Shown: positions 35,090 through 48,360, counted from the stretch's first letter. The stretch is DNA of 64,000 nt from Lineus longissimus (GCF_910592395.1 NC_088323.1:2232001-2296000), one strand, 5' to 3'. The notes: generated by a model not told the origin, from the sequence alone. Numbers and translations: made by a program.

Positions 35090-38000
35090 CTACGTCGTAA
35101 CCTCCCATAATCCTTGTAGCGTGAATCCCTCCTTGAGTTTCTCGATGGCGAGTCCGAGCTCCTCCGAATAGACAGGATCTCTGTCTTGGTCCTTATCTCC
35201 ATCAGCAAAGTAAGCCTGGAGAGCAAGAGAGGGATACTTTAGTTGTCTTTCATTACAGAATGTGTATATTTTACCCGAAAATGGGATTAGTATTGACATT
35301 AGCGTTGACATTAACCGTTACCAAAATCTATGTTTACACAAACCATAATTGACAACTTACAGCAAAGGCATCACTTTGTTCGGCAGACGACTCGATCTCC
35401 ACATCATCATAAACCGTCTCCACCGTCAGCGCCTCCAGACTCTCGGGCTTTTCCTCCGTCTCAAACTCCACGCCAAAGATCGGGCAAGCGCTGTACACTC
35501 GATGAAGGCTCTGGATCTCCTTACAAGCTTCAGAGAGCTTTTCTGGGGGATCAACACGGAACCCTAAAACATACCCTCCACTCTGAAATTGGGAGAATAC
35601 AGAGTTATAGTATATGTCATATGTCTTAGTACAACCTGTTTTTTTCTTCACCAATGTCCCTTCTCTTGGACAAATTCCTAGGCAAGGACACTCAGGTGCA
35701 ATGAAGCTGTTAAATCATATCAATCATTTGGTTCAATTCCGGGACATTGTAGTAATATCTACAGATCTTGGGGCACAACATCTACTCTTGCACTGGTTTC
35801 TTACCTGCTGAGAGCTTTCAATGACAAGCGCCAGGCCAAACTTCGAGTCCCTGATTTTCACTGATTTCTGAAATAATAGGAAATATTTCATAGGTTTTGG
35901 CAAATGATGTCGCAAAGATGGCATGGATCTCAAAGGACGTGATTGTTGTTGCCACTGTCGTTTTACCTGGTGTGTGATTTTTCTGATATAAAAACAGACC
36001 TATTGACCTCACAAGCCCCGAGTTGAGTCGTAGAGTCTCTACGCCATCAGCCAATCAGATTTCAAAGCAGCATTTGGCTCCATGGGCAGCTGCTATGGAA
36101 GCATGATGTCGTTGTTACTTACTATTTGTAGATAAGGAATGCTGACATTGAACGTCTCATTCATGTTGGCATGCCAAACAACTCGCACATTTGTGATGAA
36201 AAATGTCCCCAAGTTCCCCTGAAATTATCAAATGAGACAAAATTTGTAAGCGAATTTTGCCAACATACATATAAAAGAAAATCTTAACATTCACGAAATC
36301 TGCGAAAAAATGCCAGGGAAACTCTGGTGTTGTTACAGTCGTATTAGTTTACCTGATCACTCGAGAGATTCCACGCTCCGTTTATCTGATCATAAATTTG
36401 TTCCTGTGGGAGCAGACGGAGGGTTCTGTTGGCGATGAGAGCGCCACGCAGCTTGAGTTCTCGATACATCTTGGACGTCTCGTATGCTCGGTGGACGGCG
36501 ATGACTGATGTGAACAATCTTGGGGTGCCGGGAATCTGGAGTGAAAAATTGTGCTTCTAGAAACAAGGTATATGACATTGATGTAGCAAGTCATAATCTT
36601 GTCCAATATGATTTGGTGGTCATTAGTTAGTTCTATTCTATGTACAGATGATCATGGGTTCGACTCGCGGTCACTGCTGTTGCATCTTTGTATCCTTGAG
36701 CAAGACACTAAATTGCTTCATCCTTCTATTGAGATGTTAAACCAAAGTTCCTTGTACCTGGTGCCTTTGTGATGGCAGGTGTAAGACTTTACCAAGTGAG
36801 AAACATGAGTTGTGCCAACTTACCAAGTTTGTAAAGATAAACTCAAACCTTGTGTTGTTACATTTTGTCAAAACATACAGAGCCTCTGAATTACCACGAA
36901 TTTTCTGAAACAAGACACAGAATTAATTGATGAAACGAGTGAAAATTGCTAGATTTGTATCATTTTCTTGAGAATCTTAGGCCAAAATAGTTTCATCTGC
37001 TTGGTTTACTATACAGGTTCTTCTATCACAAGCAAGTTTGAAAACAATTTCCATCTGAATACAGCCTAGCATGAAATACTTGAAAACATCAAAAAGCCTC
37101 TAAAGCCTATTCATCTTACTTACCGACTGTGCTGTTTTCGTAGATATGTTAAGGACGCAATTATAACCAATAGCTGTAAGTCAACAAAGATTTGATTGAT
37201 AAAAATTTGATCTTAACATGTTCTAAGGGACTGTACATGTACAAGCAAAGGCATGTTGAAGCCAAAAGAGAACTTACATTTTATTTCTATCACAGGGAAA
37301 TTGGTCACTGACACATTTCGTCTTTGGTTTTCGCCATTGTCATAATTTAAACTTAAAACTTTGACCAGCGACAAACTTATCACCCAGAGTAAAACTTCGA
37401 CTCACATAAATTAACCCTCATCATGCTGTGTGAGTGCCAGATCAGACGGAGATTCGTGATCATCAATCGTCCTCGGTCACCATTGTTGCCTTTCGTGTCC
37501 TCGATGGCTTCCAGTTTGTCGATCATTTTTTCACCAGGTCGCATCCGCATTTGACTGAAATGAAGAGAGATGCACATATTAGAAAAGAGAGACCTCCATC
37601 AGAATAAGCTTTATCTCAGGAGAGAAAACTATGATGGCGTTTGCGTCGTTTTGACTTCGAAGCCTTTAGTGACAAACTGCTAAAGGGGGATGAGGATAAT
37701 TGAATAAGTACATCCATTGTCCATCTCTCTTACATGGTTAGCAGCACTCTGTTACATTTAAAATTCATCATAACTAGGTCAGATCATATTTGAACTTGAC
37801 AAAAGTTAATTTTGAATTCCGCACTTCAATGCTTGTTACATTTTTAGTCAAACTTGGTCTTCTTCAGCTTCACATGTATTCATAGCACTGTGGAAACTTG
37901 TCTAAATGACATGACTGAGAACTACTGCAATACATGCATCTAGTCTCAAGCACCTAAATCTTAATGCATCATTTATGCCTATACAGCAGATAAAAAATAG

Positions 38001-38930
38001 GATGAAGCAAATGCTTGTTATGTTAGTACGGTAGTTTGGAAGTCGGATGAAATGCATTTGAAATTGAAATTAACTGCATTCTGATGTTCGTTACAACATA
38101 ACAATTTTCAAAAGATTTTTTAATAGACGTGATAAAATTTTGATACTAGAATAGAAGGCAATCAAACCTGCATTAGTAAACAAATGAGAAGGAAATATAA
38201 TCATGTTAGTAAACAGGCGATTTTAGTACAGTACACAGATGATTTTAGTACGGTACACAGGCAGAAGATTTTAGTACAGTACACAGGCAGAAGATTTTAG
38301 TACAGTACACAGAATATGGTTTTTCAATCAATTCAATGTACTCACAATGCAGAGATATCGATCTTAATATCACGGTCCTGCCAAGGTACTCTAAGGTACT
38401 CAGTGCTTTCGTCATATGAAGCCATGATTTTATTTTCAAGATATAAATTTGAAGTGGAGAAGTGTTCAACTACAGTAACCTAAAACACACAGGATACAGT
38501 CTCAGAAGAAAGCTAAGCAAACAAGTACATGTAATTGTAAACATGTCTTGTCAATGTCAATAGTGGTTGAAATCATAACATGCAACTAGCCTGCAGTAAA
38601 GAGAGAGTGGTCATTTACAAACATAGCTTAGAATTAAAGGAGGACTGTCTTGAGGTAATGCCAGCTTGGTACTCATAAGTTTATATAGCACTGCTGCATA
38701 GGAAGCATTTCTGGGATACACCACAAGATGTAGGCAAGTGTTCTCTTTAATGATCTGTGAACCAAGTCGAGTGCATACATGTTTATCTGCCAATACCGTG
38801 CCAATGCCATGCCCCTAACATAGGAAGTATGTAACTGTTAAAGTAAACATGTAAGTGCCAACTTGGAACCTTACCTGGGATTGATGTCAAAGCGGATGTC
38901 ACGATCTTCCCAGATGGCATCAAATGTCAT
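35090..38930 (-). CDS. BBS5: Bardet-Biedl syndrome 5 protein, BBSome subunit
   Basis: Nine minus-strand exons: 38930-38875, 37554-37406, 37173-37124, 36904-36824, 36535-36353, 36218-36123, 35867-35805, 35582-35361 and 35215-35090. They give 341 residues, the same length as human BBS5. It starts [18 protein letters not shown] and ends [12 protein letters not shown]. Conserved blocks include [64 protein letters not shown] and [18 protein letters not shown]. The two PH-like (DM16) domains span about 30-250. In known biology BBS5 is the phosphoinositide-binding subunit of the BBSome, which moves membrane proteins in and out of cilia. All junction phases agree. A second possible first exon lies at 38346-38425. 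The gene is head-to-head with the DNAJB6-like gene. Confidence 0.96.
36610..36815 (+). repeat. SINE-like element in a BBS5 intron
   Basis: A B-box GGGTTCGACTC is followed by TGTATCCTTGAGCAAGACAC, a core-type motif seen in the body of tRNA-derived SINEs, and by a longer tail. It lies antisense in the intron between the exons 36904-36824 and 36535-36353. Confidence 0.5.
38218..38312 (+). repeat. 27-bp tandem repeat, four copies
   Basis: Unit GATTTTAGTACAGTACACAG followed by GCAGAA; the first copy is four bases shorter. It lies about 30 bases past the donor of the alternative BBS5 first exon, inside the first intron. Confidence 0.85.
38346..38425 (-). CDS. BBS5: Alternative (duplicated) first coding exon of BBS5
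   Basis: An 80-bp minus-strand segment opens with ATG in a good context (ATCATGG) and encodes [11 protein letters not shown] then [14 protein letters not shown]. It ends in phase 2 at a GTGAGT donor. The normal first exon encodes [13 protein letters not shown] and also ends in phase 2. The two are clearly homologous (W-x-DRDI-x-x-DI) and either can splice to the exon at 37554. Use of this exon would add eight N-terminal residues. There is no splice acceptor just upstream, so it would need its own transcription start. It could also be an unused duplicate. Confidence 0.65.
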
Positions 38931-40699
38931 TCTCTGTCAGTTTGAAATGGAAACCTCGTACTCTTCTTGAAGTAAATGAATAGAAGACAACAGACACTGC
39001 AGGGTTACTGGACTGGAACAAATTAGAATTTGATTAGGTTTACAGGATACGTCAGTAATTCATGAGGACAATGTGAGATTGATTGACATTGTCATTGCGC
39101 GTATACAATCTCCAATAGCCCTTAGTGAAAAAGACGATTCAGAGCCATAACATTAACAAATAAAATGTGCGCAGTCTGACTGTGACTCCGAGTCAGAACA
39201 CATCAGATAGACAGAAGGCTTGAGCCGGCATCGGACAATGCCATAAGCCACTCTGACCCTTTGTTACAGGTGAAACGCACGACTGATCAGTGCCGAAACA
39301 AACTTCTTCGAAAAGGTCGATGCAATGTCATCGTCGGTGGAGATGTGACCTTCCTTCAGTTCAGTTTTTCAGAATTTTTTCATTGACATTTTGATTTTTT
39401 GGGGTGAAGGATCGACAACCCAAATACAATAGATGGTGGATAATCAAGAGCTAAGTTGTCAACACCACATATGACAAATTGTGGAAGCTATGTTAGTTTG
39501 CAAGCCAGGAAAAGGGTGTTTTCTTTTTTTTTACTTCGATTTGTTGACAAATTCCAGAAATTGGAACTCTTTAACTGGACAGAAAATGGAGGTATAAATG
39601 TATGGATTTTGTAACAATTCACTGAAGATGTAACAGTTAAGAGACAAACCAAAAAAATGTACAAGATGTATCACTCCTTATTTTATTTTATAATTGTGAA
39701 ATCTTTGAACATTCAAACATTTATTGAGTACCAAATGGTTGTCAACATTTCCTTGATATGCAGATAATCTCCATGATGTGTGTAAATTTTGGAGACGAAA
39801 TCATAAATTTATTTTGTAGAGAATACATATTACTCGAACGTGACGTACCCAGGTTAGAACTCGATCGAACCTGTACAAATATATAATGAATTGTGGGTAA
39901 TTTTTGCAAAGAAAACATAAATTTCTGTGGCCTTTTTGTGGCCAAATAACTCGGATTTTGAAACATCGCAACGCTTTATTCATATTTAGGTATGTGTGAC
40001 TTATAGTTGAAATACTAAAGAATATTTCAAATGCGGTAAAAGCTGCTACAGCAGACAATTCAACCCGATTTTGACCATCTCATTTCGTCTCCATCGCATA
40101 CATGTATACTGTAGGGCCTATCATGTCAATACATTGCAATATCATGGGTCAATGTCAATTTCAGTTTTCACTTGACACTGCCGTTAAAATTATGTTTTCC
40201 GCCACACACTGGGACCCCTGGCTGGCCTAGGCAAACATGCTAAACAGCCCAAGCAAGTACATTGTAGAAGAAGTAGCCTAGAAGTTTTTTTTGCACACCT
40301 ACCCCAATGACTGTGGATGTAGGGCCCCACTAGGGGGCAGCACACAATGACACAGTTATTGGGTGATATGAATAAAGACCAGCAAATGCTTTTATCTAAA
40401 ACTCCATGTACATTTACACTAGGCCTTCCTGTACAAAATTGTAGTAAAAGCATTTACTTGTCTTTATTCATATCGCCCATTGTGTTAAGTACTTGCATGA
40501 CATGTGATATGTAAATAGCAATAGCGAACGCTTGAGTGACAGGTGTCTAGAATATTCCAATTCTAGCGCATTCTGCATATTCAATTACATTTAACACTGT
40601 GTGGATTATAACGAAAAGATCAATAGAATGTACTTTTTGCATTCATGACCAGATTGTCAATTTCTCTAATTCAGGATAAAATCTCACAAAACCAGCACA
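38931..40699. other. Divergent intergenic region between BBS5 and the DNAJB6-like gene
   Basis: Both genes start outward from here. No coding exon is visible. A splice acceptor (TAATTCAG at about 40668-40675) precedes the DNAJB6 start, so a noncoding first exon lies within this stretch. The only recognised repeat is the MITE at 40360-40479. Confidence 0.5.
40360..40479 (+). mobile_element. 120-bp MITE (hairpin), copy B
   Basis: This is the second copy of the element at 6423-6542, of identical length, with its 50-bp interior in the opposite orientation. It lies in the interval between the divergent BBS5 and DNAJB6-like genes, 220 bases before the DNAJB6 start codon, where it could influence the promoter or 5'UTR. 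Confidence 0.8.
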
Positions 40700-43600
40700 A
40701 TGGGCGAGTATTATGACACACTCGGAGTGCCCAGAAATGCATCTGAAACAGAAATCAAAAAGGCGTAAGTATAAAACTAAGTGTAAGATTGTATGTTGTA
40801 CATGTACATGAAATGTAATGGCTCGTGTTGCTATGCAATGGCAACCAATTGATGTATGAATTTGGTAACTTTTTGTCAGGTTTTTGATTTTTGCTAGTAC
40901 ACTTGATTGATGAGTGATTAGAATACAAGAAATAATTTGAAAATACCTGACGAAATGTTTTTTTAACTTGAGGTTTGGTGCCTTATGCTATGCAGTTTAA
41001 AAGATAAATTATCTCGAGAATGATGTCGAGTGTTTTTTTCCAGCTACCGTAAAATGGCCCTCAAGTGGCATCCAGACAAAAACCCAGATAATAAAGAAAA
41101 TGCCGAGAAGAGGTTCAAAGAAGTGTCTGAGGCGTACGAGGTTTTATCGGATAGTAAGTGTAACAATGATTTTGCCAGATTAGTAGTCCACAATTCAGTC
41201 CAATTATGAATTATATTATTTTACATGTAAATGTCAGTCAGGTTAATTGGTCGATATAATTTGTCCATGAACTATTTATTATTGGGCCAAGTTCTTCATC
41301 ATATAAGCATCTCCAGAATTGTTTTATTTGCCTTCTGCCTGTGCCTCAAAATTTCAAGGCCCTGTAATAAGAAATAATTTTCATGGAATGATTCTCCATG
41401 AAGACCTTGCATCATGTCATACTGAGTTCAGAGTATGACCTACATTTCTCATTGTTATCTATTCTGACAGAATGACAGGTCTTATTCCAGTTTCACTTTT
41501 CAAATGTGCTTCTGGCAGATAAAGTTAACGCTTTCATTCAGGCTAAAATTCTTTGGTCGTTGCTTTGTTCCGTCAAATCTAACACGGCACATGCAACTCG
41601 ATTGCGCCATCTGCCATCTGTATCAGGATAAAAAACTTGAAACCCCGCGAGCAAAATGAGGCCCTGTATGATACATTGCAATCGAGGTTTGTTTGTTAGA
41701 ATTTGTCAATCATTCTCAAACTTTTTAAAAATACAAGTAGTTTTCACTTTAGAAATTGTTTTATTTCTCACTCTTTGCGATTTCCAGAAAGTAAACGTGA
41801 GATCTATGATCGTTATGGTAAAGAAGGACTCTTGAGCCAGGGTGGAGTGCAGCCAGATTTTAATTCACAATTTGGCGGCATGAGTGACTTTGACCATTTT
41901 GGTGGCTTTGGTGGCTTTAGTAGTCACAGCCATGGCTTCAGGTTCAGGGACCCAGAGGATGTGTTTAGGGAATTCTTCGCTCACGATCCATTTGCGGACT
42001 TTGACAACATGTTTAGATCTCCTTTTGAACGTAAGTTTGATCAGAATGCATCTTTTTGTTTTAGCATGGTTGGTAAATACAGTAGTAAGTTTGTGAGCAA
42101 AATCTTGCATGTGATTGAGCACTGCCTCGGGAGTGTAGTTTAGCAGTTGATTTTAGGTTTCATGTCTATGAAGGCCGAGGAAAACCCACCCTGAGTCACC
42201 AAATGATTTTGAGAAAAAAAACCTTCAAAAACAATAGAAATACACTTTTAATGACAACAATTGGAGCAGTGAAGTAGGTAAATTGTCAGTCCCGGAGGAG
42301 GTGTGTCCTTGGATCCACTGTCCTTGGTATGGGTGTCTTTGCTATGTCCTGTAGCTCACGGAGCACTCGACAATCAAAACCAGCATGACGGTTATTCTAT
42401 GGTTATTGTTTGCTTTTCAGAACCACGACGAAGACAACCACAGTCTGTCCACCGACGTGACCGAGGTGTACAACAACAACAACAACAACAACAAGGGGCC
42501 ATGAGAAACAATAACTCGGTTTTCCAAGCTTCGTTTGGTGGTTTCCCAAGTTTTGGATTTTCACATTCATTTTTTACGGATGACCCGTTTTCTGACTTTG
42601 ATTCCGGGTAAGATCACATTTTTAGTACTTTTACCACTTAAATGTAAAAAGTAACAATGACATGATCACATCAGCTGTTTCACATCCTGACTAACCAGTG
42701 TTTTATATCAGCTCATTTTCAAGTTATAAACCTCTGACTGATCTCGTAATGTCAACCTGTTTATATTCAGCGCTGCACATGCAGCTCGATTGCGTCATAT
42801 ATGACCGCTGGAGTGAAAATGTAGCCCTGTTCTGTGTATCATACTTAGAAATGTTGCAATTTAGGTGTGTTTGGAATGCAAATCTTTGTTGGGATGTTGT
42901 TAAGTCTGAAGTCATAGTTAACTCCCCAAGGTGTCCGAAAGAATGCAGACTGCATCCTGGTCTAGTGCTTCTAACTAATTGATCCTGACCTGGGCAGGAG
43001 TCGATTCTTCCAGTACGCTCTCCTGTATGATTCCTGGCCAATTTTCATGGAATCATTCCAGCGCTGTTCTCACTGGGATACAGGCAGGCAGGTGCCAGTT
43101 CATGCGATGAAAGTTTCAATGGTTGTTTAGAGTAGATGGACGAGTTATTGCCATCCGTCAGTCGTCTGTCCGTCAAACAATTCAAATGTACTTTCTTGGG
43201 GTGCTAGGCAGCCATCTTTGAAAAAGACTGGATTTGATGATTGTTTATCACAGGTTCATGCCATTACCGCCTGTGTCTGTGATGACCACCTTGGTGAGAA
43301 ATGTCTGATGCGATATTTTTTGCAGGTCGCTGCTACTAAAATCTAGAGTTTGTGGGGTGCTTTTAAGATTATAGATGTGTGCTTTTAACAATAACAATAC
43401 ATGAACTATTATCATAGGTACCAAGTTTATTTCTTCAGAATCAATTCTTGATGTTGTTTGAAAATTCTGTCAAGGATTGCACCTGGCTCGGGTCTACATG
43501 CACCTGTAGTAGGAAAAGCAAACATTCATAAAACACATCTTCGTTTAGTTTCTTTACGATCTCACTCAGGAGAATTATGGCAACCCATCTAGTGAACTTT

Positions 43601-46600
43601 TTTCTTGCCATGTGATGTGTAGAACCATCCACAGAATCAGTTTTACCTGTAAAGTTTGTTTATTTTGGTGTCGCTTCTAATTAAAGGGCCAGCCAGATTT
43701 GGCTTACCGTAACTCAGACGCTCTTTACTTCCGAACTCCTATTTCTTATGTCGGGCACCAGAAGGCCCATTGTACCCGATATTTCACAAGCCGGTGGCCA
43801 ACCAACCGCCCACATGGGAAAGAGCTACCAACAAGGCTTAGCCAAACCTTTGATTATTCTGAACTTGCTCTTCCCTAGAGATGCCAGCAGGAAAATCGCT
43901 TTTAATCTGAATTTTTCATTTCTTATTAACTTAATTGTATTTCCAGCTTCCCAATTCCACTTTAATTGCACAATGCTCGATACCATAGCAACGAAAGATT
44001 TAACGCCTGCTCAATTATCAATCCTCGCCATTTTATTGTTTTCATGCTACTCTTAGTCTTACTCTACTGGCGTTAGAAACCGTTAACCCCTTGGGGTAGG
44101 TTGTCATGAGTTGTGTATTAAAAATTGAAAGCTCTTTACTTTACAATACATATGACACGTATGATTTTGATACAGCCACCAGATGGAATTGTTGATAGGG
44201 CTTTTATAATTTTTTATCAAAATAATCGAAAAAATTTTCAAAACATTCTTTCCAGTCCTTCTGTGGCGACGCACCAACAATCGAGGCCACAGCGTCGTCA
44301 TCGCATAAGGGTACACCATAGCACTGCGCCGAGCCCCTCGAGCCCCTCACTGCTCTCAGCTTTCTTCAATGACCCTTTCTCGGGCGGTCGAAGCACCTCG
44401 GGTCGAGGGGGCTCCCCATTTGGGTAAAATCTCTCAATTTATTGTGCCTGCTCTTCAAAAACTTTACTAAACATATTTTCCTGTGGATAAATTCCTAATG
44501 CCTCCTTCTTAAATCTGTTTACTTTTACTCTAGAAAACTACATGTAGATACTTAATGTCAATTCTGGTGGCATGCTGTTATACTGGTCTGTCTATAATTA
44601 GATTGATTGAAAAATTGAACAAAAATTTCCCTTTTTTCCAAACGTTTCTCTCAAATTTCAATAATAATGCTCATCCCAGTACTTTCAACATATTGGGGAC
44701 AAATATTGGAATTAATGGAAAGGAAAATTTTTGTAAACGTTTTTCACAATGTTCTTGCTTCTGCATTCTTTCCACCTCACCTACTCATTTTTACTGTAAA
44801 TCAATGAAGATGTCTAATAATCTCTAGTCTATCATTTACAGCCCACGATACTCACAATTAAAATTATTTCTCATTCTGTTGCTGTTCAGGGTTTCATTTT
44901 TTGTATGAAATACCTCACTAAAAATAAGCTCTATTTCCCTTTTTTGCTTCAACTCCTTGGTAATCTATCCGGTATGATATGTTTCCCACGGAAAAGTCTA
45001 AAACTAAAATTCGATGGGATGATTCTGACTAATAATATTGTTGTTTTGTAGACTGGTAGTTTGATATTGTGTACTGTTGACTCATCAAATGATTCTAATC
45101 TTTGTTCTATCCTGTTTTTATTGACTGGTACTAAAATCTGTGATCTACTTGCCAAAATCTAACAAGTTGTTTAAAAATTCAGTCTTACCCAATAATTACC
45201 TTTTGAGGGTGATATCCCATTCAAGGGAGAAGAAAATTCATATTGCCTGAAAAAAACAGCTGTATTTTCTTAATCTCCTGAAAACCACCAATTTCCAAGA
45301 TGCCACTGGAGATGAAGATAAGCTGTCACAGTCACAGACTTGAGAGATACACCACGTAGTGTAGCATGTATAGGCTATTATTCTGACACTCACCACGAAC
45401 GAAGCAGGAAAATTATAGATAAACCGCCCTTATCAGGGGATCCATGAGTCTGTAGCCAGTTGTACAGGAGCAATCAATGAGATATGCAAAGGATTCAGGC
45501 TGGCTTTACGCTAAGGCATTCAGTGTAGCGGCACCAGCCTGACAGTGAAGCCGCTGGTTGTAGCTGTACTAGCCAAGCTACATTAGTGCACTGGTGGCAT
45601 AAACTTAGGATCAAATATGTTTTTGAATTTGAATTTCCCTAATGTTGTTTGACCTGTGAATATGATGTTGAAGGATGAACTAGTTACCAAAGCAGGCTTC
45701 GAACCCACAGTGTTAGGATTACAAGTCGTCCATCAATCACTACCACGTGCCACTCAGATCATATCAGGTTTTATGATCTGAAACTATTAAATGTAACATG
45801 ATGGGTGAACCTGTTGTCGACTTTAGGCCTCTAAAAGCTTATCACCAAGGTCAGATTGAGGCGCTGGGTAGATTTATTGTGGGGGCCAGGATTTTTAAAA
45901 AAAGAACACACTTGACTAGCATGGTGTTCTTCTGAGTTTATTTAAAGGTCACTGCCACTCTTTTTAGCTTACCTGGGAGTTTATTTCCGTCTTTGTGTGG
46001 GTGGTGAAATAGTTTTTGAGGGTGTTTAGGGGGAGCCTGTAAGTAGCAGGTGGGGTGTGCTACTTGAACATGCTACATGCATGTTCCATATCAATTTCTA
46101 AAATATGATAGATTTCTAAAATTACGCTACAAAAATTTGGTCCCATCAATAGCACTCAGTTATTGAAAGCAAATTAGGCTCCGAACAACCTATTTTGTAC
46201 CAGAACTATATATCACCTCAAATTAGTCAAGTTGTGCAAACACACTTTCATGATGAGTAATGGATGAATAATCGGCCATAGAAGTAATCGCTACCGACAA
46301 TGTTATTAGGTCTGTAACATGTTCTGTTTCTAGATAATTGGTTGTTTGTGTTCTAGTGGATTCCAGTTATTAACCCCCTTTGAGGGACGCTCCATTGCCA
46401 GAAATGCGGTGCACTGTAAGAAAAATATGAAATTGACTTGTGTGCTGTTATTTTTTCGAAGTTTGCTGCCACTGCCGAAACCGGTTACCGTTGGTTTCGC
46501 TATGATTCAAAAAGTCAAAGGGTTAATGTGTATCAATGTTGCAGATTACTACCAGCCTCCTGGGATACGATTGATTTAGATTCGATAGTCAATGGATCGT

Positions 46601-48360
46601 TCTTTAAATGCCAGAATCAATGCTGAAATGTTATCTGATGATACGTAAATACGTCAGTTTCATTAGAGACGTCACTCGGGCGAGGTCTTGCCAAGGCTTT
46701 CATTGCATCAGTGAACTGAACACTCCCTCACCACCACAATAACGTCGTGCTCAAGGAATTTTCGAGAAAATTCAAGATTTAAATGTCTTGATCATGAAAT
46801 GTTTAATGCCATATGTATACTCATTTCACAAAACAGATTATTAATCTCATGGTATTTAGACAGAATTTTCTCGAAGTCTGTCGCATATTTTAACCTTTGT
46901 TTAAAATGACAACCCCCAGAGGCCTGTTTACCACAGAGACAATGTCAACATTATTCTAGATTTGCACGAGGTGAATTATTTCTTTCCTGAATCTACACTG
47001 TTTGGTTCCATGTGGGTTCAATTCACCTGAATGAGAGAGTCAAATGACGACAAGTTCAAACGGCCCAAAAAAATGTCTGTATTTGTTGTTGTATTTGATG
47101 ACAAACATGACGAAGTGTTGACAGATTTTAGTAAAATGAAGGGGAAAATGAGATGTGTATTCCTTATGTTCACATCCTGGGAGACTGGTGATTGTCTGTA
47201 ACATTGATATGTATATCAATGAGATGATATCTCATCTGACTGGAGTCTGAGTTGTATAAAGCTATTAAAGAGATAAGCTCAAAATGAATGATATTTACTA
47301 CAGTCTTGGTCCAGATGAGGAGTATACTCATGACTTTTGAGAAATATTGGAAACTAAACCACCTGGCTGAATCCAGCTATATCAACATCCTGTGAAGTTC
47401 ATGCTGGTTCAGATACTAGGCCTACAGTCATGGTGACCTCAGCAGTCAAACATTACCTGGTGGTCAGCTGGAAAAGCAAGAATACTTATCAGGTCAATCA
47501 GTGGTCAGATATGGTGGAGAAATTCCAACCCGTGTGATAAGCCGGATTTCCTGAAGGTCATAGATCGGGCCTGAAATATACCTGCTTCTATGCCGTCTAA
47601 CTATCCTCGGAATTTCTTAAGCACAGTGCAAAAGAGCAATTTTCATCATAGTGGCATGCAATATTTATCATGTGCAATGAAATTTCCAGTCTGCACAGGG
47701 CATTGCAAGTGTCTGTGGCAAGAAGCGGTCATTGTTGCATGTTGAGTAAAAATATCCAAACTAGCGATAACCAGCTTTGCCTGCACACTAGGAGTCTTTT
47801 ATTGCAGTAGGAGGGGAAAGGTCTGTTATCAAGGCAGCAATGCATAACTTCAGATTCCTATGTGATACGGTACTGAAATATAATCTATTTGTCTCTTTTT
47901 TATCATTCAGGTTTCAACAATCATTTAGTTCATCATTCGGTGGTCAACAATCTGGAGGTGGTAACTTCAGGTCTACATCGAGGTCAACAAAAATAATTGG
48001 TGGTAAAAAGGTGGTTACGACAAAGTAAGTACAGGTAGCCTATTCATATGTTCATGAAGAGCATGCTTTTCAGTGACTCCTTGACCTGTCCCTAGCTTTG
48101 TGGGGAAAAAGCAGCTCGGAAGAACAACCAAATGTATCAACAGATCGGGAGTGACTGTCTTGAAGTGATCCCCTGGAGGTTGTGTGAGTTTTAATGGGGC
48201 TGGGGGGCTATAGGCAGGAGCCTCTTCTCCTTGAATCCAATTTCAATTTCTCTCTACTTTCAGGGTGGTAGAAAATGGTAAAGAGACAGTGACGGTGGAA
48301 GAGGATGGCATCGTCAAGTCGCGGCATGTCAATGGACAACCCGAGGCGCTCGCATACTGA
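40700..48360 (+). CDS. DNAJB6: DnaJ (HSP40) co-chaperone, DNAJB6-like
   Basis: Exons: 40700-40764, 41044-41153, 41788-42030, 42421-42607, optional 44256-44423, 47911-48024 and 48264-48360. It encodes 271 residues without the optional exon and 327 with it. The N-terminus [15 protein letters not shown] begins the J domain, which carries the catalytic HPD motif (WHPDKNP). After it come a Gly/Phe-rich segment with [10 protein letters not shown] and HDPFADFD motifs, a Gln7 run, a Ser-rich segment and a conserved C-terminal block ([29 protein letters not shown]) that ends PEALAY. In the known family DNAJB6 works with HSP70 and its Ser/Thr-rich region suppresses amyloid aggregation. DNAJB2 is a paralogue with a similar J domain; the VVENGKE block favours DNAJB6. 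Phases agree throughout. Confidence 0.92.
44256..44423 (+). CDS. DNAJB6: Probable in-frame cassette exon of the DNAJB6-like gene
   Basis: A polypyrimidine-CAG acceptor precedes an open 168-bp segment, which is closed by a GTAAAA donor. It enters and leaves in phase 2, so it can be included or skipped without a frame change. It encodes a basic stretch ([15 protein letters not shown]), then a Ser/Pro run, and [13 protein letters not shown], which echoes the [13 protein letters not shown] ending of the preceding exon. That similarity supports a real, duplicated exon. Confidence 0.65.
45670..45762 (-). repeat. tRNA-derived SINE-like sequence in a DNAJB6 intron
   Basis: On the minus strand an A-box-like GTGGCACGTGGTAGTG is followed by a B-box GGGTTCGAAGCC at tRNA-like spacing. 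Folding into a full cloverleaf is not convincing, so a SINE head is more likely than a tRNA gene. Confidence 0.4.

Noticed and set aside
45670-45762. Functional tRNA gene
   Set aside because: A- and B-box words are present, but I could not build a full acceptor, D and anticodon arm set, so it is treated as SINE-like.
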